This document shows, in pieces, positions 20,830-32,745 of a stretch of DNA of 64,000 bases (position 1 is the first letter of the stretch; every line of letters begins with the position of its first letter). Origin of the DNA: Prorocentrum cordatum (Eukaryota > Sar > Dinophyceae > Prorocentrales > Prorocentraceae). The DNA lies in NCBI GenBank assembly GCA_963575745.1, contig CAUYUJ010003636.1, positions 248,001 to 312,000 on the forward strand, written 5' to 3'. The notes below the pieces were generated by a model. It was given only the letters and a program-made list of their open reading frames with translations. It was not told the DNA's origin and did no database searches. A program made the translations under genes and the position numbers.

Positions 20830-23100
20830 CGGGGCCCCTTGTCCACTGGGTTTCGCTCCGAGGGTATCCAGCGATGGTGAACACGTGCTGATGTGGCGAG
20901 CTCCAGGGAACACAATTTCCTGCAGCAAACCAATCGCGTGAAGTTCTTCATTCGGCCCTTCTCCTGCCCCAAGACATTACCTAGGTTGTCTCCCAGATGA
21001 AGATGATGAGAACGAAAGCCTCCAGAGGACCCCAGGGTGTGTTTTACGCCAGAGACCGCGGCCCGAGACTCCGGATCCCCGATACCCTTCTTGAACGCAA
21101 AGGGCGCCGCATCGCTAGTCTTCCACATGGAGTCCTGCAGAAGGCCCTCGGGGATCTCTTTGAATAGGAAGTTGGGCTCGTAGGGGGAGGGCTCGAAGCG
21201 GTCGACGATGGGCTTCGCCGTCTCGAGGTCGTGGAACGGGTCGAGGGCCCCCAGAGCGGCACGACGCGGCGCGGAAGACGGCGCGGCACAGCGGTAGCGA
21301 AACCTCTCGCGAGCACCCCCAGCCTCCATCACATCCGAGACATTCCAGAGAGACTTGCCCACGGCGTACCCGGACAGCGAAGCATCTGTAGCTCTTACCT
21401 GCGGAATCCACGGCATCCTGAGGTCCGCCCAAGCGAGCGGCAGCAGCACAGAGATCCACTTACACTCCAGCGCGGCGGAATGCCAGAGACGCCTCTTGCG
21501 GCTCCAGTTCTCGTGCATGAACTGATACAGGGCATTAGGCAGCGAGAACATGGAGCGGGTGAGGAGGAAGATCGGCGTGACGTAACCGAGAGCCTTACTA
21601 ATTTGCCAGCCTGTGACGTGAGGTCTCCCCCTGAGATGAGTGAACGCTGCCGCGGCCTTCTCAAGCCGATGCGGGATCGGAAAGACCCCCCCCCCGCGTT
21701 TTCCATCAACCAGGTAGCCCAGGGACTCGAAAAAGGTTGTTACCTCCACCTCTTCATGAACCTGGAAGCCCGCGCGTCTGAGCTGATCGACTGCCAACAT
21801 CTTGACATTACTGACGGAGTCCTTGTGTGTGTGTGCCCATGACAATCAGGTTGTCGCAATAGGGGAGGACCACGGGAACCTTGCAAGATAAATCCGGAGT
21901 GGGAGCGTCTTCTTCGAGAAGTCGGTCAGAGCCCAGATGGGTACCCAATAAGACCTGATGAGAGTGAGCCCTCTGTGCGAACCAGAATGCCCAGGACCAG
22001 CCCTGAGGACAGACACGCATGACAGGACGCACGCGCCCAGGAAGGCCAGCCCGAGAAGACTCATGTCCAGGAAGAGCGCCCCAAGAAATGACGTTGGCAG
22101 TACTAACAGTTGGCAGGCCAAAGTACTTTCGGAGCCAGTGCGGCAGCACGAGCCAGTAGAACAAATTGCTGACATCCGACAGAGCACCGTACAAAACTTG
22201 GCCTTGTGGAACCTGCAAGCGAGAGAGGACGGCTCCCGTCGCAATCCTCATCCGAGGTGGCGCTCTGAATCTACGGTTCGGACTCCTGCAGTCCAAGACC
22301 ATGCGCAGAGCAACGCCTTTCTTGTCGACAAAGAATGGAGTGATGTGATCCTCGACCTCAAACGAAAACTCAACGATACCCGCGTGATACAAGTCTTTCA
22401 CAAAACCTTCGTATGCAATCTGGTCAGCTTGTAAGACCTCATCGAAGTAGGGGGTGACATGAGGAGAGGTCTCGATCACTCCCCCCCACTCCTGTGGGGT
22501 CTTAGGCATGCGGTCGGCCCCCCCGATTAAAACCTGACGCCCCTCCTGGTCGAGAACATCCTCGAGCCTGGGCGCCCTTGCGCCCGACTGAGGAAGAGAC
22601 GCGGGGGCAGTGCGAAAGGGTCGGACGCGGCTCGCAACCTCCTCCGAAGCGTAGGAGAGGTCTGTGCGCATGACCCCACGGAAGGCGTCATGCGGAAAAA
22701 GTACAGGTTTACCGCTGCCAGGCACAGAAGCTAGCTTGCTCAGTACCTGATGGTGAGCCTCCTCCTGGGCGAGGTTGGGGGCGAGGTCCGTGGAGCCGAC
22801 CCCGTACAACTCATTGAGGGCATTGCGCACCGTCGTCGCTTCATGCGCATGCCGCTCACGACGCCGGAGGGCTCGATCTGAAGCCAAAACTTGCTCCGGC
22901 ACCTCATGTCCTGCATCAACTGGAGGCAAAAGAAAAAGATCGCGCGGCCGATCGCCTGCGACCGCCTGACCATGTTGATGAGCATGAAAAGGCCCAAGCA
23001 CCTGTGGAGCGCGAGCTTGATGAAGTCGAGGCTGTAGGACATCACCACCGCGCTGGCCTGGAAGATCTCCTGGGAGTCGGCCACACTGCCCAGGAGGGAG
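20830..23100 (-). pseudogene. Reverse transcriptase-RNase H of the DIRS element
   Basis: N-terminal part reads AVVMSYSLDFIKLALHR in one frame (22740-23084) and shifts frame near 22850. It then continues through the fingers (ITPFFVDKKGVALRMVLDCR), palm motif A (LSDVSNLFYW) and motif B region (PQGWSWAFWFAQ). The catalytic motif is YCDN, with one Asp followed by Asn, as in DIRS-type and related RTs rather than YxDD. At 21826-21838 the sense frame changes inside a TG dinucleotide run and continues as SVSNVKMLAVDQLRRAGF. The RNase H region follows, with RATDASLSGYAVG, HHLHLGDNLGNVL and HRWIPSERNPVDKGPR. The domains are clearly recognisable, but the frame is broken at least twice, so this copy is non-functional. 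Confidence 0.85.
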
Positions 23101-23105
23101 GGGGC

Positions 23106-24429
23106 TCATCCCTCCTCGCCCGCGGGACCCAGCCCGCCCCCGCCGCGACCACGGCCTTTGCCGCGTCCACGACTCCGGGCCTGCTGCTCCTCGCGGGCTT
23201 TTCTGCTCTCCTTCGCGATGGCGGCCTGGTCCTTCAGCTGGTTCGCCGCGTACTGGGCCAGCGCAGGATGGGTGCCGCCTCCTGCCGTCTGGGGCCCCCA
23301 GACCATGAACGCATCTCCAGCAGAGTAATCAGGATTGGATGGCGCGGCCTTGTGGGCCTCCTTGATGAAGGCGGCGGCACACCAACTCGGCCCACTTCAG
23401 AGCCGGCAAGTTGAGTTGGTCGTAGGTGGCCGCCGCGTCCAATATCCTGCACAGAACCTGATGCTCATACACCGAACGATCGCCCTCTGGGATGCGGGAA
23501 GATCGAACCCACCTCTCATGGTGAGCGTTCGGGCTCGCATCATCATCTCGGATCTGCTTCAGCTGCCAGAACGTGGTAGGCGGACCGTCGAGGCCGAGAC
23601 CGCCACGCGGAGGCGTAGGGCCCATGGCCGCCACCGCGTCCGCGAAGCCGACCTTGCGCTCACCCGACGCGTCCGTGACGACTGGCAGCACCCTGAGATC
23701 GTCATGCACGAATCGGTATATATCAGCCTCCGCCATGCGCTGCACGAGCAGGTGTCCGTTCCCGTGCTGGATGATGGCCTTGTCACCGAGGGTCACTGCG
23801 TTATCGGGCAGCTTTGGTATCTGGGTCCCCTTCGTGATGTCCTGGGTGCCCTCGGCCGCGACCCGCACGGGCGGGGAGCCAGCCTGCGCCGCAGCGCCAG
23901 CGGGCCCGGGCGCCGCGGCCGCCGCAGCAGCCGCACCTGGGACAGCCGCGCCGCCTGCCACCGCAGGCGGGGGCGCAGCGGGGCCGAGGTGAGCTCCCAG
24001 CGGGGGAGCCACAGCCACCAGTGCCCCAGGCGGCGGGGCCGCTGGCCCCAGCGGCGGATGCCACGCGGCGGGGGCAGCGCCAGGTGGGCCCACAACAGGC
24101 GCCGCAGGCCCTGGCGGAACTGGAACCCTGTCCTGAAGAGCACCATCCGCCACGTGCTGGATCATCTCGGCAGCCGTCGGCACGACACGAAACCGATACA
24201 CACTTGCCATGGGAATGTCTGGGGGCGGCACCCCCAAGCCTGGGGCGCTCCGAAACTCAGCAATATCGAGATTATTTGGACGAAGCTCTTCCACAAAAAT
24301 GTCGCCGTCGGGCGTCAGCACTGCGAAGTGGCCTGGCTGATTGCCAACAGCGAGAATGAGCCGCTCATGCCAGTGCGGCGGGCCAGGCAGGTCGTACCTG
24401 ACCAGCACCACATCACCGGGCGCCACCAT
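23106..24429 (-). pseudogene. Gag-like ORF of the DIRS element, one frameshift
   Basis: The frame from 24429 runs to 23329 and opens with a compact domain (GDVVLVRYD, then PHWHERLIL and LTPDGDIFVEEL). An Ala/Pro-rich linker follows at about residues 105-205 and a helical C-terminal part ends at LVCRRLH. Near 23374 the sense moves to another frame, reading IKEAHKAAPSNPDYSAGD, and continues to 23106 with a basic Arg/Gly tail (ARSRGRGKGRGRGGGG). That tail suits nucleic-acid binding. The N-terminal WHER domain resembles ORFs that precede RT in other dinoflagellate retroelements. The Gag role is inferred from position and the RG-rich tail. No CCHC zinc knuckle is visible. Confidence 0.6.
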
Positions 24430-24850
24430 TGCGCTGACGTATGATGGCGAGCTGCTTCAGCGCCAGATCCCGCGTAGCAGCGTCGTCCACGACGGCCTCG
24501 GGCTCGGGGCGCCTGAACACGAACGAGGTCAGCCAGCCGCCGCAGCGACCAATAAGACCTGTGCAAGTCAGGGCTCCAAATCCCACGAGGAGGCCCGCAA
24601 CGAAACCGAAGATGCCAAACCAGCCCGCTCCCTCGGCGACCTGCGGGGTCACTGACGGACAAGAGAAAGTCGGACAAGTGATATTGATCGACGGCGTCGA
24701 ACAAGTGACTGTCGGACAGGTGGCCACGCAGTCAGGGCAAGGCGGGCGCTGACGCGAGCCCAGGCCCCAAATGATCGCATGATCGGCGGCCTTGGTAACG
24801 ACTAGCTGGGCGGGCCAACCGACCATGAGAACAGACTTGAGCCGTGACAT
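24413..24850 (-). CDS. Cys-rich single-span membrane ORF leading the DIRS element
   Basis: Uninterrupted frame of 145 codons whose ATG lies inside A1. Residues 38-64 hold seven cysteines in a Pro/Thr-rich stretch (CPDCVATCPTVTC and two more). Residues 77-100 (GWFGIFGFVAGLLVGFGALT) form one clear hydrophobic span, followed by a basic/acidic tail. The stop overlaps the start of the Gag-like ORF by 17 nt (AATGGTGGCGCCC), in a different frame. The intact overlap and position suggest an element-encoded protein rather than noise. Function is unknown. A membrane-anchored accessory or structural protein is possible, but nothing in the sequence proves it. Confidence 0.6.
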   Translation of the reverse strand: MSRLKSVLMVGWPAQLVVTKAADHAIIWGLGSRQRPPCPDCVATCPTVTCSTPSINITCPTFSCPSVTPQVAEGAGWFGIFGFVAGLLVGFGALTCTGLIGRCGGWLTSFVFRRPEPEAVVDDAATRDLALKQLAIIRQRNGGAR

Positions 24851-24901
24851 TATGATGCGGCACTCCCTTCAAGCTTTATCATAGCTCGTGAACTTTACAA
24901 T
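24833..24901 (-). repeat. A1 split direct repeat (5' terminus of the DIRS element)
   Basis: This 69-bp segment is repeated at 18442-18510 with four mismatches. It begins on the plus strand with AGACTTGAGCCG and ends ACTTTACAAT. It contains the ATG of the first ORF (24850), so the element's 5' repeat supplies the start of its leading frame. The final AAT is the inferred recombination core. Confidence 0.85.
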
Positions 24902-27640
24902 TCGCATGCTCATGGTCGCAGCGCGTGCCAAGGGAGAAGACGGCTGGGGCCCGTCGACAGGTCGAACTCGCACCTCTCTTGCATCGCCGCCCGGCCAGCA
25001 TGCATGTGCTCGCCCGCCCCCTGCCGGGCCAACCGCCGCAGCCGCGCCGGCCGAGCCGCGACGACCGCCCCGCCTCGCGCACGGGCGCAGGCGCAGGCGC
25101 GCTAAGGAACCCCTCGACCATGCAGGTGACGTCACCTGTGCCACATGTGCTCTGGTGCTGCTGGTGATGATGATGACGACGGCGGCTATGACGATGACGA
25201 TGATCGGGGCCGCGCTACACGCCGCGAGATCTCGACTGAGGCGAGGAATGGAAGACCCGAATGCAATCCACCCTGACATCCCCCCCACGTCCAGATTTGC
25301 CACCGCGCAAAAACACGCTCGGGATCCGACGCGGAGCGACAAACCATTCCGCGGTCTTGCGCCTGTGCCGCCGCCGGCGGGGGCGCCTCCACATTGGCGG
25401 GCGCGCGCGAGGGGCGACAGAGCAGGCCGCCGCTGCGGCGGCTTAGCACCGCCAGGCTAGCACGCGCGCCAGCATGGATCGCCCCACTTCGAGAACGGCC
25501 TGGCGCGAGCGCAGCGCGAGGCCCAACTTCATGCTCTCGACCGAGGCAGCAGCTGCGAATCACGAGCGCGATATCGCTGCTGCGGCTCGGAACCAGAGCG
25601 CGGCGGGCGGGGGCGCGCGCCCCCGGTCAAGGGGCGGCCGTGCGAGCGGCGGGCAGTCCGACTGAAAGGTGTCCTAGCCTCCTGCGTCGGCGTCGACGCC
25701 GCTCGTTCCTCGGCGAGGGCTGCCGCGACCTCCAACTCGCCCATCGCCAGATCGCACCCTTGCGGGGTCCCCGAGCACCTCAGCCAACACCCGATTGCGG
25801 CGACAACGGCGGCTTCGTCGATCTGGCCAGGGCTGCCGCCGCAACCGGAAAGCGAGAATGACGCGCGCGCGGAAGCATGCTCGGCGATCAGGCACCCGAC
25901 CCCCGCCGCGCTTGGGCGAAGCAGCTGCTCCACAAAGGGGGCGCGCCAGGCAGGCGCCCCGGACGCCCGCGCGCCAGCGGCGGGCTGCGGGCAGTTCGCG
26001 AGTCTGCGCGACGAGGGCGGCGCGCAACAAGCCCGGCAATGTAATGCGCGAAGCTGCGAACCAACGCCGGCGCGTGGCACGCGACGCTCGCGACGCGCAG
26101 CGCGAGGGCCGCGCCCCCGATCGGGCGCTGGACGGCGCGGCCCACCAGGAATGCCACCCTGCGTCGCGACGAAGCCCACTGCGAGGCCCAGGGCGCGCCG
26201 ACGTGCCCGCGCCGCAGCATTGACCGCGAGGCTAGATCAAGACATCGCAAGACAGCCCGCCAGAGCGGCGCCCCCTCGCCCAGCCGCTGGAGTTGCCGAC
26301 GCGAGCCCGCCAGTCGAGATGCTGAGGGAGCCCGCGAGAAGATGCCCAGCGAACATCCCGCGCCGCCTTGACAGCACGCGGCGCGGCCTCCAAGGCGCCG
26401 CCATCGCAGGCCCCGGGCTGCCCGCGCGGCCCGCCGTAGACCGGCGCCCCCGCAATCACAGCGGTTGAATCAGGGCCTCCTCGGCCCACATCGCGGCAGC
26501 GCTCAGTCGCGGCCCCCCGCGCGACCGGGGCGACTAGCTCCGCCCCGCGCGCGGCGGGGGGGCTGGCGAGCTGCGTGGCCGGCTCCGTCGCCGGCGCAGC
26601 CTCGCGGGCACGTCGCGTCGCCGCATATCTCGCCCTCGAGTAGGAGCGGTCGCGCACGTCGAGCGGCAGCCCCGCGCTCAACGCGCGCAGCCGCCCGCTG
26701 GCGGCGGCGCGCCGGGGGCGGTGAGAGCGAGCGCAGCCGCCGCCTGGTGCCAACAGGGCCACGGATCATGATGGCCCCAGGGATAATGCGAATGGAGGGT
26801 GGGGGGGGGGGGGGCGCGACCATCGACCAGCGCCGTCGAGGATCATCATCACGCAGGCCAGGCGCCGAGCACATCGGCCGCGACCAATCGCCGCGGCGCG
26901 CCCGAAGACCCAGCCTTGCGGCGCTGCTCAGATTCACGCCTGGGCGGAATGCGCGCCAGCGCCTAAGTGCGCCGGCCAGCGCGGCGGAAGCGCTCGCAAA
27001 GCCCGGCGCCCAGAGCGGAGCGTCGACATTCCTGGCGCATCACGAACGCGAGCCTCTACCTCTCGGCCGGGTCGCCAGGGGGCGGCGGCGGGCGGGGGCG
27101 GGGGGCGCCGTCTGCCCGAGCACGGGCGCGGCAAGAACTCGACGCAGGCTTTCGCGATCCTCGGGCCCGCTTGGCGCCCAGAGGATAGATCGCCTCGGCG
27201 CTTCGGCGGCCGCCCGGGGCCGCGCCCCGGGCCAGCGGCGACCTCGACGCTCGGAGGTGGGCGCTGGGAAGGATGCATTCTCCAGCTTCGGCCTCCGCTA
27301 ACCGCGAGCGCACTCGCGGCGGCGGGCCAGCGAGAAGATCCGCCGCGGAGGGCCCGGCCACCGAGCGGACGGGCGCACGGCGCGCCATAGCTACATTGAA
27401 CGCGCCATCGGCGAGCCGCCCGCCCGAGCTCCCAGAGCTGCGCGCACAGCCCAACGCGGGCGCCATCAGAGAGAGAGCCCAGCGAGCGCACAGTTTCCGC
27501 AACAAGGCCCCCCTCGGCACGGGGGGCGCAGCGAAGCTGAGCGCCGCCGCCGCGAAGAAGACGACGAAAGTGAAGAGGATGAGGAGAAAAAGGAATATCA
27601 GCCTAACAATAATAACGGCGATGGTGATGATGGTGATGCT
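24902..27640. other. Very GC-rich region without recognisable gene
   Basis: Every frame is open for hundreds of bases because stops are rare in GC-rich DNA. Translations are Arg/Ala/Gly/Pro mixtures on both strands. A 14-base G run lies at about 26802-26815, and a short GAT/GAG tract at 27570-27650. Nothing identifiable. Confidence 0.5.
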
Positions 27641-28036
27641 GATGTTTCCTCGAAGTCAGGGCTAGATGCGACGGTGCGCTATATTGTCTGAATCAAGAAA
27701 TTGGTTGCCCGTCGCAGAGGGGGGCCTCTCGGCGGACCCCGCGCGGGGCGACGCTCGCTGGGCGCGGCGCGGAGGGGCGGGCGCGCTAAGGGGCGCGGGG
27801 TTAAAACTGCGGGGGCCCTGCTACTTCTTCCCCCGCGGCGACGCCGGCATCGTCGATGGGGCTCGGGCGAAAAAGGGCGAAGCTGCGCTGCAGGAGCCGG
27901 TCGAGCTGCGGGGCGTGGGCCAGGCTGCGGAGCAGGCCCAGGCCTCGCATCGCGAGCGGGTGACGAAGACGACGAGAGTTGGGGCGTTCGTCGCGCCATT
28001 AGACTGCCATGAATGACCTCGCCGCGCGCACGAAAG

Positions 28037-28414
28037 TTATGCTCCGTTGTCGAGCGTGCCCAGCCGATGCCCGGCTTCGCCCTCGAGACAGCCCGCCAGC
28101 GCTACTCCGCGACGGTGGGCTTCCACCCCGGCTGAACGAAATGCTTTCAGGAGCATCGCGCTGCCCTCGCACTCTGGAGCTCCATTGATAAGGTTCATCT
28201 TCTCCGCGTCGTCGTGGTGGTTCTGGAGACGCACGAAGCTGACTTGCTTGCTCGGCGAAATCGCCCTTCGAAACTTTGCGTTCCATATTCTCGTCGGGGG
28301 GGTGGATCTTTCTCCAGCAGGTAGGCGGCGATTTCCGCTTCGAGGGCTCCCCGATGTCGGACTTCTCGATGTCTTCAGTAGCCGCGAGACCCAGGCCAGG
28401 CGCCGGGGTGCCAA
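28037..28414 (-). other. Coding-like frame of unknown function
   Basis: This minus-strand frame ends with TAA at 28037. Its last 75 residues (KQVSFVRLQNHHDDAEKMNL, NGAPECEGSAMLLKAFRSAG, VALAGCLEGEAGHRLGTLDN) have balanced composition with a high proportion of helix formers. The upstream half is basic and less convincing. It may be the last exon of a gene or a retroelement fragment. I do not recognise it. Confidence 0.3.
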
Positions 28415-28559
28415 TCTCCTTTAACTTCCGCGTGTCCTCCGCGGCCCCGTGGCGCAGAGTGTCCAACGTGGTCTTATAGCCCTCCGACTCGTTGCTCACC
28501 GCGTTGACCACTGCGTGAGTCTTTGGGAATGTGTAGGCGACCGTCACGAGCGAGCTGTT

Positions 28560-29910
28560 GAGCCTCGCCCGATGTGCGGTTGTTTGTCTTGCTCGACCAG
28601 TGCTTCTCCGAACGATCGCCGCGCGTCGTCCTCCGCCCTCCCCGCTTCTTCCTGTGCGGCTGCCCCTCGGCCTCGTCGTCGCCGTTGCCCATTTTCGCCA
28701 CCCCGTGCCCCTGCCGTTCTCGGCGGCGGCGGCCTTGCCGGGCGCGGCCAGGCAACGGCCGCGATTCGCGCGAGCAGCAGCGACGCCTCTGCCACCAACT
28801 CAGCCCGCGCATGAGGAGCCATCGAAGCGATTGCCATTATCCAAGGATTTAATGCGGTGAGGGAGGGATGCACGTCGCGCCCATCCACGCGACGCGCTTC
28901 CCCCTTCATCATCGCTCGTGGCTTCCGTGCCAGCGAACTATCTAGGCGGCGCGCTTCTCGCGGGCGCAATGCGCGACTTCCCGGGCCCGACTGCGCGCGA
29001 CCTGCCACGTTTGAAGAAACGGTCGACGACCAGCACTTACTCTTCAGAAGTCCCCACGAAAACCAACAACCCCAAAGACGAATCCACCCGATGTTGGCCG
29101 ATGGGGCACGTTCACCAATTTAGCGGCGACTGTTGTTTGCGACGCTGACATCCCCGCCGAGGTGAATGAACCCCTTCTGGGCCCGACTGCATAGTGGCTG
29201 CCCGAGCGCCCAAAAAGACCGGCGCGCCCTGCCCCCCTGCGTTCTGGCCGCAGCCTCCGGGGTTCAGGGTCTGGGAGAGCGCAGCGATGTTAGTCATGTC
29301 GAGCAAAGGCTTGATGGGCCGCCCCGTCAGAGACCAAGATAAGGTGAAACGCGCCGTCGGTTAAAGCGCCTGGGTGACCCTTGCGGGCGCGCGACTGCGA
29401 ACGCCCCCCCCCCTGAACTTCGGACATCTCAGCTTCTCATCCCGAACCGCTGGGCAGGATGGGCCCACGAATAATTATGGTTCGCTGGGCCCCCCCCTCC
29501 TGTTCACGACCGAGAAGCAAGGTCGGCGGCAGAGGCCCGGCGGCGCGCGACGGCCGGCCTGCTGGAGACGATGGGCAAGTGACGGATGGGAATGCCCCTC
29601 CCCGCGTCGAAGAGAGCGGGCTGCCCCGAGCAGCTCGCGCGCGCCAGCGGCAATGGCGCTGCGCGCGTCGCGGGCATTGGCCAGGAATGGCAATCGCAAC
29701 GCGCGCAGCTTCCATATAATGAGCGCCAGCCAAAACCATTGAGGCCTCTCGCCGCCGAGCGCGAATCCCCCTGCGCGCCCGCGGAAAGGGGGCCTCATGC
29801 GCGGCCATGCGTGATCTCTCCAAAACGAAACAATACTCGCCACGGGTGGTCAAAATCACGCAACGATCGGACGCGCTCTTGTATGTCACGCGTCGGGCCA
29901 CCCGCCGGGA
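28560..29910. other. No recognisable gene
   Basis: GC-rich, multiply open frames. Nothing recognised on either strand. Confidence 0.4.
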
Positions 29911-29911
29911 A

Positions 29912-31260
29912 TTAACATGTCTCGCCGGTCTTGACGGGGTGACTGGCGCAAGCCTGTGCAGGTAGCTCTTGGGTTCGACCGACATGGGCGATGAGCTGCG
30001 CGAGCGCCTGGGCAATATCGCCGCGGTCGCGCTGGCCCAGTCGCGGCCGGCGGGGTCGACGTCGCTGCAGCGAGCTAGCAGACGTCGCCGCGCCGTGGTA
30101 TTCTTGGCCATGGCTGCCCGCGCCCGCTCGACTATGTCCTGCGCGCGCGAGGCCTGCGGGGTTGGGCAGCGCGGCGGTGGCCTCGACCCGCCGGGCCCAG
30201 GTTGGACTGCAAAGGGCGACGCTCCACGCGCAGCAGTCGATTCTGAATGCGTTGAAGCTTGCCAGCTGCGGCCAACATCCTGCTCCCCAGTGGCGGGCAA
30301 GCCCGTGAACTCTCCTACTGGCGCGATCTCGCCCGGTCGCGATGACACTCTCGCCGCGGAAGCGGGGTCGTCGACGCGCGCGCCGGGGGCGCGCCGCGGT
30401 CGCCCCCCCCCCCCTCCCTCGGCGGCTCGATGCATCAACGCCCTGGTGTATGCTGCGATGCTGTCGGGTCGAAGGCGGCGAGAGGCGCGGCCGTCGCGCC
30501 CCTCTTCGGCGCCAAGCCCGCAGGTAAGTGTGATGCGAGACTCGCGAATGGTCTCGGGCAGCCCATGCCTTGCGCATGTCCTGGCCCAGGCTAATCTTCC
30601 ACTGGTGGCCCACGTCGCGTTGATGTGCCTGTAGTTGTTTCTGCTGGTTTGTTTTTCGCTCAATGGAGTCCAGCGACGTCGCGCTCGCCGTCGCAATAGT
30701 TCGCGAAGTCACGTTCGAACCGCTCGTCCAGCGCTTGCTTCCACCGCGTCGACCTTGCACTCTCTGTTGTGAAAAATGCAACCGCTCGCGCGGTGGTGGC
30801 GTGGCGCACAATGGAGGCGTGTCGAACCGGATATTTATCCACGCGCGCTGCCGGTAGCGTCTCTTTGTGCCTTCCCAAGTCGCGCGCCGCAGCGGCAATC
30901 AATTCTTCACGGTGAATGATTTTTCCTGGAAGCCTCGTGCCAGCATGCCCCAGCCCCATGCATGTCTCAACATGTAAGGCAAGGAATCGTATATGCATAG
31001 CCACGAAAGCGCGGTCTGGGATATGCGCCAGCGCGCATACTCGTCGACGAATTCGCCACCCCAGCTTTAAACTTATAAGGGTCTCCAGCAGGTTCGAATA
31101 TCCGATGAAGTAATCAATGCACGAGCAACTTTCCCGAGAGCCACGGTAGGTACAGCGGACGTCGGGGTCGCACTTGAAAGCCTTGACTCCATGCCAAAAG
31201 AGGTCCGCGTGTACGCTCATGTCTTCAAAGCGTTGTTTCAACACTGGTTTGGCACGGTCC
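29912..31260 (-). pseudogene. Remnant of a second non-LTR element (endonuclease C-terminus)
   Basis: The frame on 30660-31406 reads LFWHGVKAFKCDPDVRCTYR, GSRESCSCIDYFIGYSNLL and AHIPDRAFVAMHIRFLALHV. This resembles the end of an APE-type endonuclease in dinoflagellate LINEs: TYxGxxGSxIDYF, then a hydrophobic PHxPVxLxI strand. Here the terminal SDH-like segment is degraded. Downstream, linker-like pieces (FERDFANYCDGERD, HQRDVGHQWKISLGQDMRK) continue in shifted frames without a readable RT. It is an old fragment. Confidence 0.5.
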
Positions 31261-32550
31261 AACAGCTTCGTTAAAGTTCTTACTGGTGATAAACCTTGCC
31301 TGGCCCTTGGCTGAGGTCCGCGACCGCAACCGGGATAGCTCTGTCGGGCACCTCCGTCGCCACTTGCGTGAGCCAGCTGGGTCGGTTGCGACGCCCTTGC
31401 TGCCATTGGCTAACTCGATTGAACCACCCACTTGGTTTGGTTTGGACGGGAAGCAAACCAATATAAAGCGAAGTCGCACGGCACCCCGGTGTACGTCTAC
31501 GACGCCTCCGCGGCCTGCAATCAGCAGGCGGATGTAAGCTACGATCGATATAGTCGTCGAAGGTGTCGTTTCCTGAACGCTATGCTGCATCGTGCCGACG
31601 ATTTGGAATGTTACCCTCGTTGTCATCCAAAGTTTATCAAATAAAATCGAATAGTGTTGTCCACTTTGTGAGGAACATTGCGCGCCGTTTGGCGCAACGC
31701 GGTTCCAACAATCAGCAGCGCATGAAACGTAGAGAATGCATCGGGGAGGTCGTCGAGACGTCCTGGGCAACTGTTCAAGGATAATGGTTCCCACCCAATA
31801 ACCGCCACTGGCTTGGCAGTAGTAGAGGTAGTGGTGGGAGTAAATGGTAGCAGGCGCCTGAGAAGGCGTGGGTCTGATGGGCGTGGGTGAGGGCGTGGCC
31901 CCAAGATGCCTCAAAGTGTTCCCGCAGGGGACAATGTCCGAACCCAGGACGGGGACAGAGTCGGCTTCGCTCAGCTTGTTACTGTGTGGCTGTGGCGAGT
32001 CGTTGGGTCGGGACTCTTGACCTGGGGACTCTTGGGCAGGGGCGTTCTGACATCCGTCGGGGTGTCGACGATGCGGATGTGGTTGGCGTCCAGCAACCTC
32101 CGGTGGGAAAAGCATTCCACCCCAATGGCACGGCAACCTTCAGCAGCAAGAGGATCCAATTCAACATCCCGTAGGGCCTGCTCAAGGAGCTGGCCTCACC
32201 AGCAACGCCGTTGTGCTTGGGCAAGGTCGTCAAAATCTCCAGCGAGCACTGCTGGGATATGGGTTCGTCGCCGATGCACTCGATGTCACTGAACGCGTCC
32301 AGGCGGGCATAGTCGTCTGATGCAGCGGCTCCAGCACCAAGGAAAACGTTGATGTGTTCCTCGGGTCCCGCAGCGCTGCAGCGGACATCCCCAATGCTGG
32401 CGGCACGCGCGCGCGCGCTCACGCGCTGGAGCATAGCCGTGCCGCCCCCGAGCGGGGAGATGCCATCGATGCCTCGCTGCTGGTGCCTTGGTGCGGGGGC
32501 GCGTCCGCTGAGGCCGCTGCGCCTCCGAAGGCCTGAGCTCGCGGCAGCCT
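31260..32550. other. Unassigned sequence upstream of the LINE endonuclease remnant
   Basis: A 303-codon minus frame (31225-32136) contains VVDVHRGAVRLRFILVCFP and PSKPNQVGGSIELANGSKGV. This could be the N-terminal half of the degraded endonuclease at 30.9-31.26 kb but lacks diagnostic motifs. A second frame (31979-32560) reads SDIECIGDEPISQQCSLEIL and is unrecognised. Confidence 0.25.

Positions 32551-32745
<195 letters not shown>

Larger units (their letters stand above)
18158..24901 (-). mobile_element. DIRS-superfamily (PAT-like) tyrosine-recombinase retroelement with split direct repeats
   Basis: Read on the minus strand, the 6.74-kb element has the order A1, ORFs, B1, A2, B2. A1 (24833-24901) and A2 (18442-18510) match at 65 of 69 bases. 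B1 (18508-18716) and B2 (18158-18366) match at about 200 of 209. This A1...B1-A2-B2 layout is the split direct repeat of PAT/Ngaro-type elements. The coding interior reads Cys-rich/membrane ORF, Gag-like ORF, RT-RNase H, tyrosine recombinase, methyltransferase-like domain. All three junctions share AAT: A1 with the right flank, the left flank with B2, and A2 with B1. That is what integration of a circle by a tyrosine recombinase would leave, without a target-site duplication. Several frameshifts and one stop show that this copy is inactive. Confidence 0.88.
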
